From: Anaerolineae bacterium
Lineage (GTDB): Bacteria > Chloroflexota > Anaerolineae > Aggregatilineales > Phototrophicaceae
Direction of reading: 5' to 3'
Assembly (NCBI GenBank): GCA_022826865.1
Contig: JAJDUC010000004.1
Coordinates: 1 to 38,155 of the forward strand
Length of the DNA: 38,155 nucleotides
In this document: in pieces, positions 30,600 through 38,155 of the stretch
Numbering within the stretch: the first letter of the stretch is position 1
Layout: each line of letters opens with the position of its first letter
The notes under the pieces: generated by a model
What the model saw: only the letters and a program-made list of their open reading frames with translations
Database searches by the model: none
Told to the model about the DNA's origin: nothing
Translations under genes and position numbers: made by a program

Positions 30600-32465
30600 T
30601 CAGTTATCGCCGCCGCCATTCCGGAAGCGTTGCGGGCGGCGCGCGCCATCGCCATCCAGTACTGAAGAGTCCCCGCGGTCGCTGGGACGCGCGGCCGCCA
30701 AAACTTTGCGCGGCAGCCTTGGCGGTCGGTTGCGATCCGGATTGCTCGCCGGCTGGATCGCCCCAGCCCGCGCAGCTGATTCTGGATGGCCGGCGGCAGG
30801 CGCCCCCGCCGCTGTTGGCTGGCTTTGAGCGGCAAGGGATGTCATGGCCGGCAATTGGCCGCCATTTGCCGCTCCCAGGTATTCACCCAGGATTTGCCGC
30901 TGCTGCATGGCGTCGTATCGGGCGCGGCGCTGCGCCTTCTGGTGCTGTCGGCGCGAGATTTCTTGCTGGATTTGCTGCGGCCGGGACACGCGCTGAAACA
31001 TCTTGGGTTCGTCGGCGCCGACCAGAGACATGCGCACATCGCCGTATTTCATCAGCGCGGCGAAGAAACCGCTGCTTACCGATTCGACGTTGTCAATCCG
31101 TTCGACCAGGATTTGGTCCCGCAGATTTTGCAGAAAAAACGGGCGCTTGTGCACCAAGGTAATGGTGTCGTCGCCGATAATGTAGAGGTCGTTTCGCCAA
31201 TCCCAATCCATCCAATAATATCCGAGGCAACCGACCAGCAGCCCAATCATCCCGATTGGGAAGGCGACGATGCGCAGATCGGCGCTGACGACAGAAAATA
31301 TCAGCAGCAGGGCAGCCAGGGAAAGCGCAATTATGACGAGCGGTATAGCGGTGTGCTGCGCCCAGACGCTGACATGTTTGCGATAAACGATATCGCCATT
31401 GGTCATCCTGATGCAGCTGCTGAAATAGCCATTGCTTCCGCGTACCGGTCTGGGCGCTTCGGCCGATGCCGCTTCGGCGGCCTGCTCTTCCGCGGAATCA
31501 GCCTCCTCATCCATCCATCGCTGCATTTCGGCGCGGACCAGTTTGTGATGGCGCTGCGCCCGGCGCCGCTCAAAATACTGTCGGTCTTCGATTATCAGCT
31601 TTTGAAACTGCTCCGGTCTCGGCATGAAATCCAACTCCAGGTTGCCTTGAGCGCCGGCGGTCTTGACGATGACCGTGCCGTAGCGGAAGAGCCGCGCGAA
31701 AGGATCGTAAGCCGGAATATCGAAATTGATTTCTTGCACGCTCTCCAGGCCGACTTGTGTGATCTGGCGATACATAGTCAGGATCGTCCGATGAATGCGA
31801 ATGATCCGCTGGTCGGTGACGATGACGGAATCATTGCGCCATTCCAGATAGAAAAAGACCAGCGCCAGGCCCGGCAAGAGCAGCGAAAGCCCCAACAAGC
31901 CAATACTAAGAATCTCTATTTCGATAAAGAGCGCGCCGAGCCACATCGCGGGCGCCAACAAGAATGGCAGCCAGGCGCTTCGCAGAAACGACCACCAATG
32001 ACGATGCGTCTGTATCAAGATTTCTTCATCGTCCCGTTGCTCGGCAAACTGAGGATGGATCGGCGGATTCGCCTCGTCGCCATCCAAGCCGAAAGCGAGC
32101 CGCAATTCGGGGTATTCCGCAAGCAACTGCGAGAATGCCAGGCGCGTCAGTTTCAGCAGTGTAACCGGTTGCGCCGCGCGCATGGTCGCCGACTGACTGG
32201 CTTCAGCGAAGAGCGCTTCCTGGTTTAGGCTCTGATTGGCGGAGACGGTGGCCAGCGGCGTCTGGCTGCCGTCGGCGTCGCTGCGAAACAAAACGGCTTG
32301 TCCCGATACCAATGTGATCATGGCGTCGGCCGGCGCCCCTTGTACAAAGATATCCTCACCGGCGCGGTATTGTTCCGTAATGAAGCGGGCGCGCAGCCAC
32401 TCCAATTGGGTTGGACTGAGGTTGGAGAATAATGGCACATTCTCCAGGCGGAACTCGTTTTGCAT
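30600..32465 (-). CDS. Cyclic-nucleotide-binding-like plus tandem bacterial PH-domain membrane protein
   Basis: 621 residues. Residues 1-125 are a cNMP-binding/CAP_ED-like domain (VPLFSNLSPTQLEWLRARF, YRAGEDIFVQGAPADAMITL). Two membrane hairpins (about 163-206 and 372-418) follow. Each is followed by a bPH2/DUF304-like PH domain opening with the same motif, EWRNDSVIVTDQRIIRIHR (208-226) and DWRNDLYIIGDDTITLVHK (422-440). A charged coiled segment (~295-340) separates the halves. The last ~110 residues are Ala/Arg/Pro-rich and low in complexity. No catalytic site is seen. The cNMP domain lacks an obvious RAA/RTA phosphate cassette, so cAMP binding is doubtful. A sensory scaffold at the membrane is a reasonable inference. 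Confidence 0.85.
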   Translation of the reverse strand: MQNEFRLENVPLFSNLSPTQLEWLRARFITEQYRAGEDIFVQGAPADAMITLVSGQAVLFRSDADGSQTPLATVSANQSLNQEALFAEASQSATMRAAQPVTLLKLTRLAFSQLLAEYPELRLAFGLDGDEANPPIHPQFAEQRDDEEILIQTHRHWWSFLRSAWLPFLLAPAMWLGALFIEIEILSIGLLGLSLLLPGLALVFFYLEWRNDSVIVTDQRIIRIHRTILTMYRQITQVGLESVQEINFDIPAYDPFARLFRYGTVIVKTAGAQGNLELDFMPRPEQFQKLIIEDRQYFERRRAQRHHKLVRAEMQRWMDEEADSAEEQAAEAASAEAPRPVRGSNGYFSSCIRMTNGDIVYRKHVSVWAQHTAIPLVIIALSLAALLLIFSVVSADLRIVAFPIGMIGLLVGCLGYYWMDWDWRNDLYIIGDDTITLVHKRPFFLQNLRDQILVERIDNVESVSSGFFAALMKYGDVRMSLVGADEPKMFQRVSRPQQIQQEISRRQHQKAQRRARYDAMQQRQILGEYLGAANGGQLPAMTSLAAQSQPTAAGAPAAGHPESAARAGAIQPASNPDRNRPPRLPRKVLAAARPSDRGDSSVLDGDGARRPQRFRNGGGDN

Positions 32466-32500
32466 CGGCAGCGATCTCTTCCAAAGCTTGCGCTGGCTTG

Positions 32501-32538
32501 ATTATAGCATGGCTGCGCATGCGGCAGGTCGCTGCCGC
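32501..32538. promoter_or_regulatory. Divergent control region: -10 for the cNMP-PH gene and an adjacent stem-loop
   Basis: On the minus strand TATAAT lies at 32506-32501, about 36 bp ahead of the cNMP-PH start. Just upstream of it is the inverted repeat GCGGCAG-GTCG-CTGCCGC (32521-32538), where a -35 and operator would lie. No good -35 is seen. Confidence 0.4.
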
Positions 32539-32615
32539 AGCGTCTGAACGGCTAGGCAATAGCGGCCGCGCAAACGCCAGTCGAGATCGCATGTCGAAAT
32601 TCCGGAATCACGTGT

Positions 32616-32621
32616 TATAAT
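32616..32621 (+). promoter_or_regulatory. Consensus -10 (TATAAT) of tatA
   Basis: TATAAT at 32616-32621 lies 36 bp ahead of the tatA ATG. The hexamer 17 bp upstream (GTCGAA) is a weak -35. AGGAAG in front of the ATG is a good ribosome site. Confidence 0.55.
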
Positions 32622-32657
32622 GGCGCACAGACTGAAGCGAGAGAGTAGGAAGCGTCT

Positions 32658-32840
32658 ATGGGCAGCTTGGGACCAACCGAACTGATCATTATCCTCATAA
32701 TCGTTGTATTGCTATTTGGCGTCGGCCGCGTCTCGCGGATCGGCGGCGAGCTCGGCTCGGCCGTCGCGAACTTCCGCAAGGGACTGCAGCAGGGCGCCAA
32801 AGGCGAGAGCGAGGAGAGCCAACCCACCGAGCCGGCTTAG
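32658..32840 (+). CDS. tatA: Twin-arginine translocase subunit TatA/E
   Basis: 60 residues. The short N-terminal helix PTELIIILIIVVLLFGVGRV is followed by a hinge and the amphipathic helix IGGELGSAVANFRKGLQQ, then a charged tail. This is the whole TatA/E/B architecture. The missing hinge Pro/Gly and short tail favour TatA/E over TatB. It forms the translocation pore for folded proteins with twin-Arg signal peptides. tatC is not nearby. It converges on the DUF1992 gene with a 4-bp overlap of stops. Confidence 0.93.
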   Translation: MGSLGPTELIIILIIVVLLFGVGRVSRIGGELGSAVANFRKGLQQGAKGESEESQPTEPA

Positions 32841-33325
32841 CCTGATTCGACGCCGTACTGGATCGACTCCAGTGCCTGCTGAATCAGACGTTCGGCATCC
32901 AGCGTCGCCCGGCGCGGCAGCCCGGCGGGCAATTTCAAATTCAGCACGAGCGCCTCGTCATTGTGACGCCGGATGCGTTGCTTGAATGACTTTGTGAATC
33001 GCTCCCAGGCGGCGTTTTCTGATTCTCTGGACCGGGCGCCTGCGCCAGTAGGGCCTGTTTTCTTGCAATAAAGTCGCGCCCGTTCGGCAATAGTTTTACG
33101 CAATTCCCTTTCCTGTTTGTCCAGCGCTTTCGCCGCTGCAATCCACTCTGGCAGAACCTCGTGATCGTTCATGATTTTGAAGGCCGTGCGCCACTCGTCG
33201 GGCGTGTGGCCGTCGTCATTCATTTGTAGGGGCGCGCCCGCCCCGCGCAAATGCGATACATCGCCGTCGCCAATGGCATCGCTTAGGAGTTGATCAACGA
33301 TTCGCTCCCAACGTTTCATAGACAT
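32837..33325 (-). CDS. DUF1992 protein (DnaJ-homologue subfamily C member 28-like)
   Basis: 162 residues. AGGAG sits just before ATG 33325. The N-terminal ~70 residues match the DUF1992 pattern: RIVDQLLSDAIGDGDVSHL, the motif RGAGAPLQM (family form P-G-x-G-x-P-L), HTPDEWRTAFKIMNDHEVLP and WI. A long charged helix (ALDKQERELRKTIAERARLY) follows, then a Lys/Arg-rich region. The biochemical role of the family is not known. It is 17 bp downstream of the LysM/LTD gene, so the two are probably one operon. Confidence 0.85.
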   Translation of the reverse strand: MSMKRWERIVDQLLSDAIGDGDVSHLRGAGAPLQMNDDGHTPDEWRTAFKIMNDHEVLPEWIAAAKALDKQERELRKTIAERARLYCKKTGPTGAGARSRESENAAWERFTKSFKQRIRRHNDEALVLNLKLPAGLPRRATLDAERLIQQALESIQYGVESG

Positions 33326-33342
33326 TTATTCTCCTGTGGCGC

Positions 33343-34284
33343 TTAGCTCTCGGCCGGCGCGGGAAGCTGCAAGACCTGGAGCGCCCGGCCTTGGGCATCG
33401 CTGATGGTCAAGTCTTCTCCCGCTTCCCAGACAGCCTCTTCCCGTCCCCAAAAGCGGGCGTCAGATGTGCTTGTTCCGCTGCGAGTGTAGATCACGATTG
33501 CGCTGTCCGGAAACATGAGCGTTTCTATAAATGTGAAGCTGTTGCCCTGCGAATCGGAAATGGTCCAATCGCTGATGTCCACTGTCTCGCCCAGGTTCCG
33601 CAGCCGGATGCCTTCGGCGGTGATATCGCCGACGCCTTCGGCTGCGAGTATCTCAAACTGCGCCTTGACTGGCGTGCTGGTGGCGGCTTCAGACGGGGTG
33701 GCGAGTTCCCCGGATAAGACCTGTACCGCTCCGCCCGACTCGCTTGGGATGACGCAGCCTTCCAAGGGCACAGTTAATACATCGCCGATTTGCAGATAGG
33801 CTGCGGATTCTTGCGTCAGATTGTTGACCTCCAGCATCAAATTGAAATCGGCCCCGTAACGCAGCGCAATACCAAAAGGCGTGTCGCCGCTGACGACGGT
33901 GTGATAGAGGCAATTCTGCGAAAAGACCGGCCCCCCGGCGACCGCGACCGTAGCTGTGCTGATCGGGACATCTTGCGCGCCCAACGCGGCCGGGTTGATG
34001 GCGGCGGAGTCGTCCGCTGTTTCAGCGGCAATATCGGCGGGCAAGTCCACCTGCGTCCGGTCGGAACTGGCGGGCGCCGCCGTTGCCAGTTTGGTTGGGA
34101 GCGGTGTCGCGGTGATGATGACCTCGACCGTGATGATCTGCGGCAGATTGCTCTGCTCCGCGCCATCCCCGAATAGCCGCAAGGCGACATAAGTGCCGCA
34201 GACGGCGGCCACAAAGGTGAGGCCCAGAAAGACCGCTTGAGGCAGGATATTGATCCGTTGCCGGGGCTGCTGCTTCTGGATCAT
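33343..34284 (-). CDS. Membrane-anchored LysM plus lamin-tail-domain (LTD) protein
   Basis: 313 residues from ATG 34284, with GGAAGAG upstream; a TTG at 34296 lies inside that site. One membrane helix (about 14-36) and a Thr/Pro/Ala-rich stalk (50-120, ITATPLPTKLATAAP) lead to a LysM domain (127-173: YHTVVSGDTPFGIALRYG, LQIGDVLTVPL) and then an LTD fold (~222-305: GIRLRNLGETVDISDWTISD, SFTFIETLMFPDSAIVIYT). LysM binds N-acetylglucosamine polymers such as peptidoglycan. LTDs in bacteria are found on secreted and wall proteins. It probably links membrane and wall. The promoter lies at 34317-34345. Confidence 0.9.
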   Translation of the reverse strand: MIQKQQPRQRINILPQAVFLGLTFVAAVCGTYVALRLFGDGAEQSNLPQIITVEVIITATPLPTKLATAAPASSDRTQVDLPADIAAETADDSAAINPAALGAQDVPISTATVAVAGGPVFSQNCLYHTVVSGDTPFGIALRYGADFNLMLEVNNLTQESAAYLQIGDVLTVPLEGCVIPSESGGAVQVLSGELATPSEAATSTPVKAQFEILAAEGVGDITAEGIRLRNLGETVDISDWTISDSQGNSFTFIETLMFPDSAIVIYTRSGTSTSDARFWGREEAVWEAGEDLTISDAQGRALQVLQLPAPAES

Positions 34285-34316
34285 TCGCTCTTCCAAAGTT
34301 TAGCCAGCATAGGAGA

Positions 34317-34345
34317 ATACTAGCACAGGCGCTATTTGCTGGCAA
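34317..34345 (-). promoter_or_regulatory. Promoter of the LysM/LTD gene
   Basis: On the minus strand TTGCCA (34345-34340), a 17-bp spacer and TAGTAT (34322-34317) lie about 30 bp ahead of the ATG. MITE-like copy B begins 18 bp further upstream. Confidence 0.5.
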
Positions 34346-34363
34346 CGAAGGTCGATAATGATT

Positions 34364-34469
34364 CAGGGCAATCGCATCAAAATCACAATGAGCCCTTAGC
34401 CGCGAAAAATGTGAATCGCCCGTTGAAAATGGCCTACAAATTGAGGGCGTTTCAGCGAAACGCCTCTAC
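34364..34469. repeat. MITE-like element, copy B (truncated)
   Basis: The left end CAGGGCAATCGCATCAAAAT matches the terminal repeat of copies A and C. Internally 34420-34457 matches copy A at 6883-6921 (for example CCGTTGAAAATGGCCTA and GGGCGTTTCAGCG). The right terminal repeat is missing. The copy ends in a perfect hairpin, GGCGTTTC-AGC-GAAACGCC (34446-34464). Confidence 0.65.
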
Positions 34470-34496
34470 TTGCATAGCCGGATGGATCCCCCGGCT
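34446..34496 (-). terminator. Two stem-loops downstream of the sugar ABC operon
   Basis: Just past the last permease stop (34500, minus strand) lie AGCCGG/CCGGCT arms (34476-34481, 34491-34496) and the GGCGTTTC/GAAACGCC hairpin (34446-34464). They could end the transcript, but neither has a U-tract, so this call is weak. Confidence 0.3.
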
Positions 34497-34499
34497 CAT

Positions 34500-35357
34500 T
34501 CACTCGCCTGCTGTGTTCAAAATCAGGCCTTGCATAAAATGCTTTTGAAGCGCGAAGAACAGGATGAGTGTCGGAATCGATGCCGTCAGCGCGCCTGCCA
34601 TCTGTTGTGGGATGGTGCCCTTGCCGTAGGTGCCTGAGAGCGTCGCCAGCGATGTCATGACCGGTCGCACGTCGTCCGACTTCGCCAGAACCTGGCCAAA
34701 AAGAAAATCATTCCAGATCCAACTGAATTGCGTCACAAAGAGAAAAAGAGCGGCCGTTTTCGCCATCGGAAGCACTACGCGCAGATAGGTTTGAAAGGAA
34801 GACGCCCCGTCTAAAGATGCCGCTTCAATCACTTCCCCTTGCAGTCCGATGAAGTAATTGCGGAAGACAAATATGCAGAACGGCACAGCAATGGCCGAGT
34901 AGAACAGCAGCATTCCAAACCGGGTATCGTAAAGATCGACCGACTGGTACAGCCCAAACAAGGGCATTAAGTACATTTGAAAGGGGAAGATGGTGCCGCT
35001 GTAGATGATCAGAAACCAGAAGAATGGGAAACGGATTTTCAGCATGGCAATAGAGTATGCCGCGGATGACGCGGCGATGACGGCGGTCGCAGAACCGACG
35101 AATGCATAAAGGAGACTGCTAAGGAGCCCGTTGCCGATGCCAGCTAATTCGGAAGCGGACGCAATGTTGTCGAGGATCATTGCGGCATTCTCTGGAAGCG
35201 CCAGGATTCCGCTTTGCGATTGCTCAATGGGGGTTTTCATACTGCTCAGCGCCACGATCGCCAGCGGGGTAACCCAAACTGTTGTGAACAGGCACAGCAG
35301 CGCCAGCGCGAGGTAGCGTTCGAGAGCAAGTTGCCTTATAGACCATCTCTTAATCAT
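34500..35357 (-). CDS. Carbohydrate ABC transporter permease (MalG/UgpE-type)
   Basis: 285 residues from ATG 35357, which overlaps the previous permease stop (ATGA). It has six hydrophobic helices and the cytoplasmic EAA loop EAASLDGASSFQTYLRVVLP near 190-209, placing it in the MalG/UgpE group of sugar importers. IYSGTIFPFQMYLMPLF and a C-terminal MQGLILNTAGE are family-typical. It forms the channel with the permease encoded upstream and is served by the binding protein two genes upstream. No ATPase gene follows. Sugar specificity is not evident. Confidence 0.93.
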   Translation of the reverse strand: MIKRWSIRQLALERYLALALLCLFTTVWVTPLAIVALSSMKTPIEQSQSGILALPENAAMILDNIASASELAGIGNGLLSSLLYAFVGSATAVIAASSAAYSIAMLKIRFPFFWFLIIYSGTIFPFQMYLMPLFGLYQSVDLYDTRFGMLLFYSAIAVPFCIFVFRNYFIGLQGEVIEAASLDGASSFQTYLRVVLPMAKTAALFLFVTQFSWIWNDFLFGQVLAKSDDVRPVMTSLATLSGTYGKGTIPQQMAGALTASIPTLILFFALQKHFMQGLILNTAGE

Positions 35358-36316
35358 AAGGCGCTTCGCTTCAAGGTCGCTCGCAAATAGAAGATAGAAA
35401 ATGCAATAACAATCGTGGACAGAATCACTGCCACAGCCCCGGCGTACCCCATTCTCCACATGATAAAGGCCTGCCGGTACATCGTCACAGCCAGGGTTTC
35501 GGATGAGCGTCCGGGTCCGCCTTGAGTCATCACCCAGACCAGATCAAAAGTCATAAAGCTTCCGATGACCGACATGATGACGACGATCGCTGTGATTGGT
35601 CGGAGCAGGGGCAGTTTGATGCGCCAGAAGAGTATTCGCTCGCCAGCGCCATCTATCTTGGCCGCTTCGATGAGTTCTGGCGGTATGGTCTGCAAGCCAA
35701 CGAGAAACAGCACCATGCTGGGTCCTAGCGCGCGCCATGAGGATGCGACGATCATCGCCAGCGTGTTTGTCGGCGCAAAAACCAGCCATGGTCGCGCCAA
35801 GGCCTCAAGACCGACCCAGCGCAGCGTTTCATTCAAGACGCCATTGTTGGTGTAGACATAGCTCCAGATAGCGGCGACTACCGTTGTAGACAGTATTGCC
35901 GGCAGATAGATAAGCGTCTTCAAGATCCTCTGCCCGGGGATACGTTCCAAAACCACCGCAAGCAGCAGGCCGCCAGCGACCGGCAGCAGCAAGCTTCCCC
36001 CGGTCCACACCAAAGTATTTGTAAATGACCTTGTGAAAGTGGGATCACGGACCGCGTCAATATAGTTTTTTAAGCCCACAAAACGGGGCGGGGTGATCAA
36101 ATCCCAATCGGTAAAGCTGATGGCAAAGGTATGGGCGACCGAATAAAGCAGCAGGCCGCCGACGAGCAGAAGCGCTGGCAATAGATAAAGATAAGGCTCA
36201 ATCGTGCGCAACAGGGCCCGGGCGCGTGTAGGCGCTTCGGGCGGCGCCCGGTCCAGCGCTGTGACCGGGGCCTCATTGCGAAGCGGATCAGTGCTCACTT
36301 GGTTTGTATCGGGCAA
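35354..36316 (-). CDS. Carbohydrate ABC transporter permease (MalF/UgpA-type)
   Basis: 320 residues from a TTG at 36316; GTG 36298 is an alternative start and neither has a strong ribosome site. A charged N-terminal segment (~35 residues) is followed by six helices starting at YLYLLPALLLVGGLLLYS. FVGLKNYIDAVRDP is the typical MalF/UgpA 'GLxNY' motif, and the EAA loop is EAAKIDGAGERILFWRIKLP. TQGGPGRSSETLAVTMYRQAF is also family-typical. It is the middle gene of the binding protein - permease - permease unit, 63 bp after the binding-protein gene. Confidence 0.93.
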   Translation of the reverse strand: MPDTNQVSTDPLRNEAPVTALDRAPPEAPTRARALLRTIEPYLYLLPALLLVGGLLLYSVAHTFAISFTDWDLITPPRFVGLKNYIDAVRDPTFTRSFTNTLVWTGGSLLLPVAGGLLLAVVLERIPGQRILKTLIYLPAILSTTVVAAIWSYVYTNNGVLNETLRWVGLEALARPWLVFAPTNTLAMIVASSWRALGPSMVLFLVGLQTIPPELIEAAKIDGAGERILFWRIKLPLLRPITAIVVIMSVIGSFMTFDLVWVMTQGGPGRSSETLAVTMYRQAFIMWRMGYAGAVAVILSTIVIAFSIFYLRATLKRSAL

Positions 36317-36379
36317 CCCGGCCCGCCTGCATTCAGGATGGTTAGAGAGGCGCTATTCACGCCTCCCCAAATCCAGATG

Positions 36380-37660
36380 CTATTCTCCGCCGGCGCTTGC
36401 CCAATAATCCTGGGCAATCTGCTCGGCGCCGTCCAGAACCGTCTGCAAGGCTGCCGGATCCAACACGAATTGACCGAGCAAATCAACCACCTGTTCGACG
36501 ATTTGAGGCGGCGTGGCTTCCCAGTATCGCGTGTAGAGTTCGTATTCGCCATTGGCGACGGCATTCGCCAGATCAACCAGATGACCCGGGCGCGTCTCTT
36601 CGGGCGCCAGCAGATTAGGCGAGTTGATTTCGCTGGTTTCCGCCCAGATCGTTTGCCCTTCTACACTCATGAAGTAATCGGCAAATTCGAGCGCGACATC
36701 GAGCTGCGGCGAGTTTGCGGCAATCAGCAAGGGACGTCCCTCAATGATCAGGCTGCGATTCCCCGCTTCTGTGATTCCTGGCATGACGAAAACGCCATAA
36801 TCCTCACCGGCGACAAAACCGGCGCGCTCGAGCGAGCCTGTCCACCAGTCGCCAATCAGATACATGCCAAAATCGCCGTTCACAAATGGTTCCTCCCAGT
36901 TATCGGAGAAGTCGCCCGGCTGCGAGAAGTAGCCCGCATCCAGCAGGTCGCGCCATTGCTCCATAATGGCGACCACCTGGGGATCGTTGTAGGCCGTCTC
37001 GCCCGTCATCAGGCTCTGATACAGGGCGGGGTCGGCGCGCACCATCATTTCTTCGAACCAGATGAAGCTGCACCAGCGACAGCCAACCACGTCCAGGCCA
37101 AACGGGGTTACGCCATTGCTCTTGAGCGTTTCCGCAACCGCCATCAGCTCATCCCAGGTGCTCGGAACTTCGAGGCTGTGTTCAGCGAAGATATGCGCGT
37201 TGTAAAAGACGATCCAGTAGTTAATCATCTTCGGCAAGCCATAGGCGCGCCCATCAAAACCAAAGGAACCCATCATGCTGGCTGGGTATCCACCGTTGTC
37301 GATATGCGTCTGCCAGATGTCGGTGACATCCGCAAGCAGCCCGGCGTCGACCAGGTCTTTCATGCGATAGCCAAACCACCAGTCAAAGAGAGGAAAAGCG
37401 TCTTCGGTCGGCAGCGCGCCGCGCACCGCGGCCTGGTAAGAGTCCGTTGAGGTGAAAATTACCGTGTTGACGCCGATGCCTGTTGCGTCAAGCGATGCCT
37501 CGCCGACGGCATCCTGGCCCGCCTCGTGCCAAGCCGCGTCATTCGCCCAGTCGATCATGGCGGGATCATCCTGCGCCGCTATACTGCCTCCCAGCAGCAA
37601 CGCTGCGATCAGCAGCAGCGCCGAGAGTTGTCTCAGAAATACGATGCCGTTTCTATTCAT
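36380..37660 (-). CDS. Extracellular sugar-binding protein of an ABC transporter (family 1)
   Basis: 426 residues from ATG 37660, with GAGGAG nine bases upstream. A signal peptide (1-29, LSALLLIAALLLGGSIAAQ) is present without a lipobox Cys. The mature protein has the family 1 solute-binding features: a PLFDWWFGYRMKDLVDAGLL region, GLPKMINYWIVFYNAHIF, VPSTWDELMAVAETLKSNG, FVNGDFGMYLIGDWWTG and ALEFADYFMSVEGQ. Many exposed Trp and Tyr residues fit carbohydrate stacking. It delivers substrate to the two permeases that follow. An ATPase of the shared MsmK/UgpC kind would have to come from elsewhere in the genome. Confidence 0.92.
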   Translation of the reverse strand: MNRNGIVFLRQLSALLLIAALLLGGSIAAQDDPAMIDWANDAAWHEAGQDAVGEASLDATGIGVNTVIFTSTDSYQAAVRGALPTEDAFPLFDWWFGYRMKDLVDAGLLADVTDIWQTHIDNGGYPASMMGSFGFDGRAYGLPKMINYWIVFYNAHIFAEHSLEVPSTWDELMAVAETLKSNGVTPFGLDVVGCRWCSFIWFEEMMVRADPALYQSLMTGETAYNDPQVVAIMEQWRDLLDAGYFSQPGDFSDNWEEPFVNGDFGMYLIGDWWTGSLERAGFVAGEDYGVFVMPGITEAGNRSLIIEGRPLLIAANSPQLDVALEFADYFMSVEGQTIWAETSEINSPNLLAPEETRPGHLVDLANAVANGEYELYTRYWEATPPQIVEQVVDLLGQFVLDPAALQTVLDGAEQIAQDYWASAGGE

Positions 37661-37818
37661 TTCACAATCTCCTCTGTTAGAATTCTTGTTTGGACAAACC
37701 TGGCTAATCAACTCATAGGCTATTCTCCTTAGATGTTTGATTCAATCTGATATTTGCGTTGACACTGGCAGCCGAGAGTACGCCGTCAGGGAGGGATTCA
37801 GGCTGGGGGCGCTTTACC

Positions 37819-38155
37819 TCAGCTGCCGTGCATGGAACGCATCCGCGCCAGCATCTTCTCGCGCGCTTCCGGCGAGCCGTCGCAGTTCGTGCCAAACAAA
37901 TGATCCAGCGGAATCGTCGGTTCGCCGTAATTGCACTCGAAGAAGCGATGATGCAGCGAATGCCAATAGTTGCCATAAGAGATCTTCAAATCGTCCTTGA
38001 CGACGATTTCTTCGAAGCCGCCATGCCCCATTATCGAACCAAAGGTCACCTGCTGCCCCTGGAAGATCATATTGATCGGATGCGCGCCGATGAGCCAATG
38101 GATCAACATGCTCGCGTACATCACGATATGTTCAATCGGGTGCTGCGACAAACCC
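37819..38155 (-). CDS. Sterol desaturase/fatty acid hydroxylase-family protein, C-terminal part
   Basis: The frame is open to the window edge, so the start is missing; the first 112 codons in view are the C-terminal part. It contains HPIEHIVMYASMLIHWLIGA (membrane segment), GHGGFEEIVV, and the histidine cluster GNYWHSLHHRFFECNYG (H-x-x-H-H). It then runs into PLDHLFGTNCDGS, the closing motif of the family. Such proteins are di-iron, membrane-bound oxygenases or desaturases acting on sterols or lipids. Earlier His boxes lie outside the window. Confidence 0.85.
   Translation of the reverse strand, partial: GLSQHPIEHIVMYASMLIHWLIGAHPINMIFQGQQVTFGSIMGHGGFEEIVVKDDLKISYGNYWHSLHHRFFECNYGEPTIPLDHLFGTNCDGSPEAREKMLARMRSMHGS

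Noticed and set aside
30786..32228. A 480-codon open frame opposite the cNMP-PH gene.
   Set aside because: The minus-strand protein has clear repeated domains and membrane helices. The antisense product has none.
33225..33250. GTAGGGGCGCGCCCGCCCC looks like one of the dispersed GTAGGGGCG repeats inserted in the DUF1992 gene.
   Set aside because: On the minus strand it encodes RGAGAPLQM, exactly where the DUF1992 family has its P-G-x-G-x-P-L motif. The resemblance is chance from GC-rich codons.
34350..34368. GATAATGATTCAG resembles half of a Fur box.
   Set aside because: Only one half-site is present, upstream of a LysM/LTD gene with no iron link, and it abuts the MITE end.
1..38155. tRNA, rRNA and CRISPR features were looked for in all gaps.
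   Set aside because: No cloverleaf with a GTTCRANNC loop, no rRNA core sequence and no regularly spaced repeats were found by eye.

Overview
The window is 38,155 bp of GC-rich bacterial chromosome. It is densely packed with short operons on both strands. The best guess for the source is a member of Chloroflexota (Anaerolineae-like). This is an inference from several secreted or membrane-anchored proteins with Pro/Thr-rich 'TATPxP' linkers, a LysM plus lamin-tail protein, a formylglycine-enzyme-fold membrane protein, Gram-positive-style iron and sugar ABC cassettes, and dispersed GTAGGGGCG-type intergenic repeats. No rRNA, tRNA or CRISPR array was seen.

Layout, left to right. 1-140: the cut-off end of an IS3-type insertion sequence. 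230-1794: an isocitrate/isopropylmalate dehydrogenase-family enzyme and an overlapping MarR regulator. 1751-3164 (minus): peptide deformylase, a PAT-type acetyltransferase and a short remnant resembling the C-terminus of an S9 peptidase. 3435-5646: an OmpR/PhoB-type response regulator and its histidine kinase, preceded by 11-bp-phased direct repeats. 5680-9805 (minus): an Fe(3+) ABC uptake operon (binding protein, fused permease, ATPase), with a MITE-like element between permease and ATPase. 10206-12878: a tight three-gene cassette encoding an E2-fold protein, a JAB/MPN-like protein and an E1/ThiF-fold protein, i.e. a ubiquitin-like conjugation system. 12875-15373 (minus): an unrecognised protein, an alpha/beta hydrolase and a two-domain GNAT. 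15568-18050: a membrane-anchored protein, a metallo-beta-lactamase-fold hydrolase and a Mug-type DNA glycosylase. 18080-22102 (minus): a degenerate SDR, SSB, GatB and an aminotransferase. 22363-26940: a DUF5996-like protein, a small acidic protein, a NudL-type Nudix hydrolase, a second MITE-like copy, a CNNM/CBS transporter-like protein and an AlkA-like glycosylase. 26949-29280 (minus): a PfkB kinase and an FGE-fold protein. 29559-32840: a GNAT, a cNMP-PH-domain membrane protein (minus) and TatA. 32837-34284 (minus): a DUF1992 protein and the LysM/LTD protein. 34364-34469: a third, truncated MITE-like copy. 34500-37660 (minus): a sugar ABC transporter without its ATPase. 37819-38155 (minus): the C-terminal end of a sterol desaturase-family protein.

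The most interesting part is the E2-JAB-E1 cassette. The E2 keeps its H..(D)G.LCL catalytic-cysteine motif. The JAB protein has Gln where the second zinc-binding His of the JAMM motif should be, and seems to carry a second E2/RWD-like region at its C-terminus. The E1 has the adenylation fold and a CxxC/CxxC zinc site but no cysteine in the segment where ThiF has its active cysteine. No ubiquitin-like modifier gene is visible next to it. The second interesting result is a previously unlabelled MITE family: about 230-235 bp, terminal inverted repeats with consensus CAGRGCAAKCGCWTCAAA, and imperfect target duplications of about 8-10 bp. Two complete copies and one truncated copy lie in the window.
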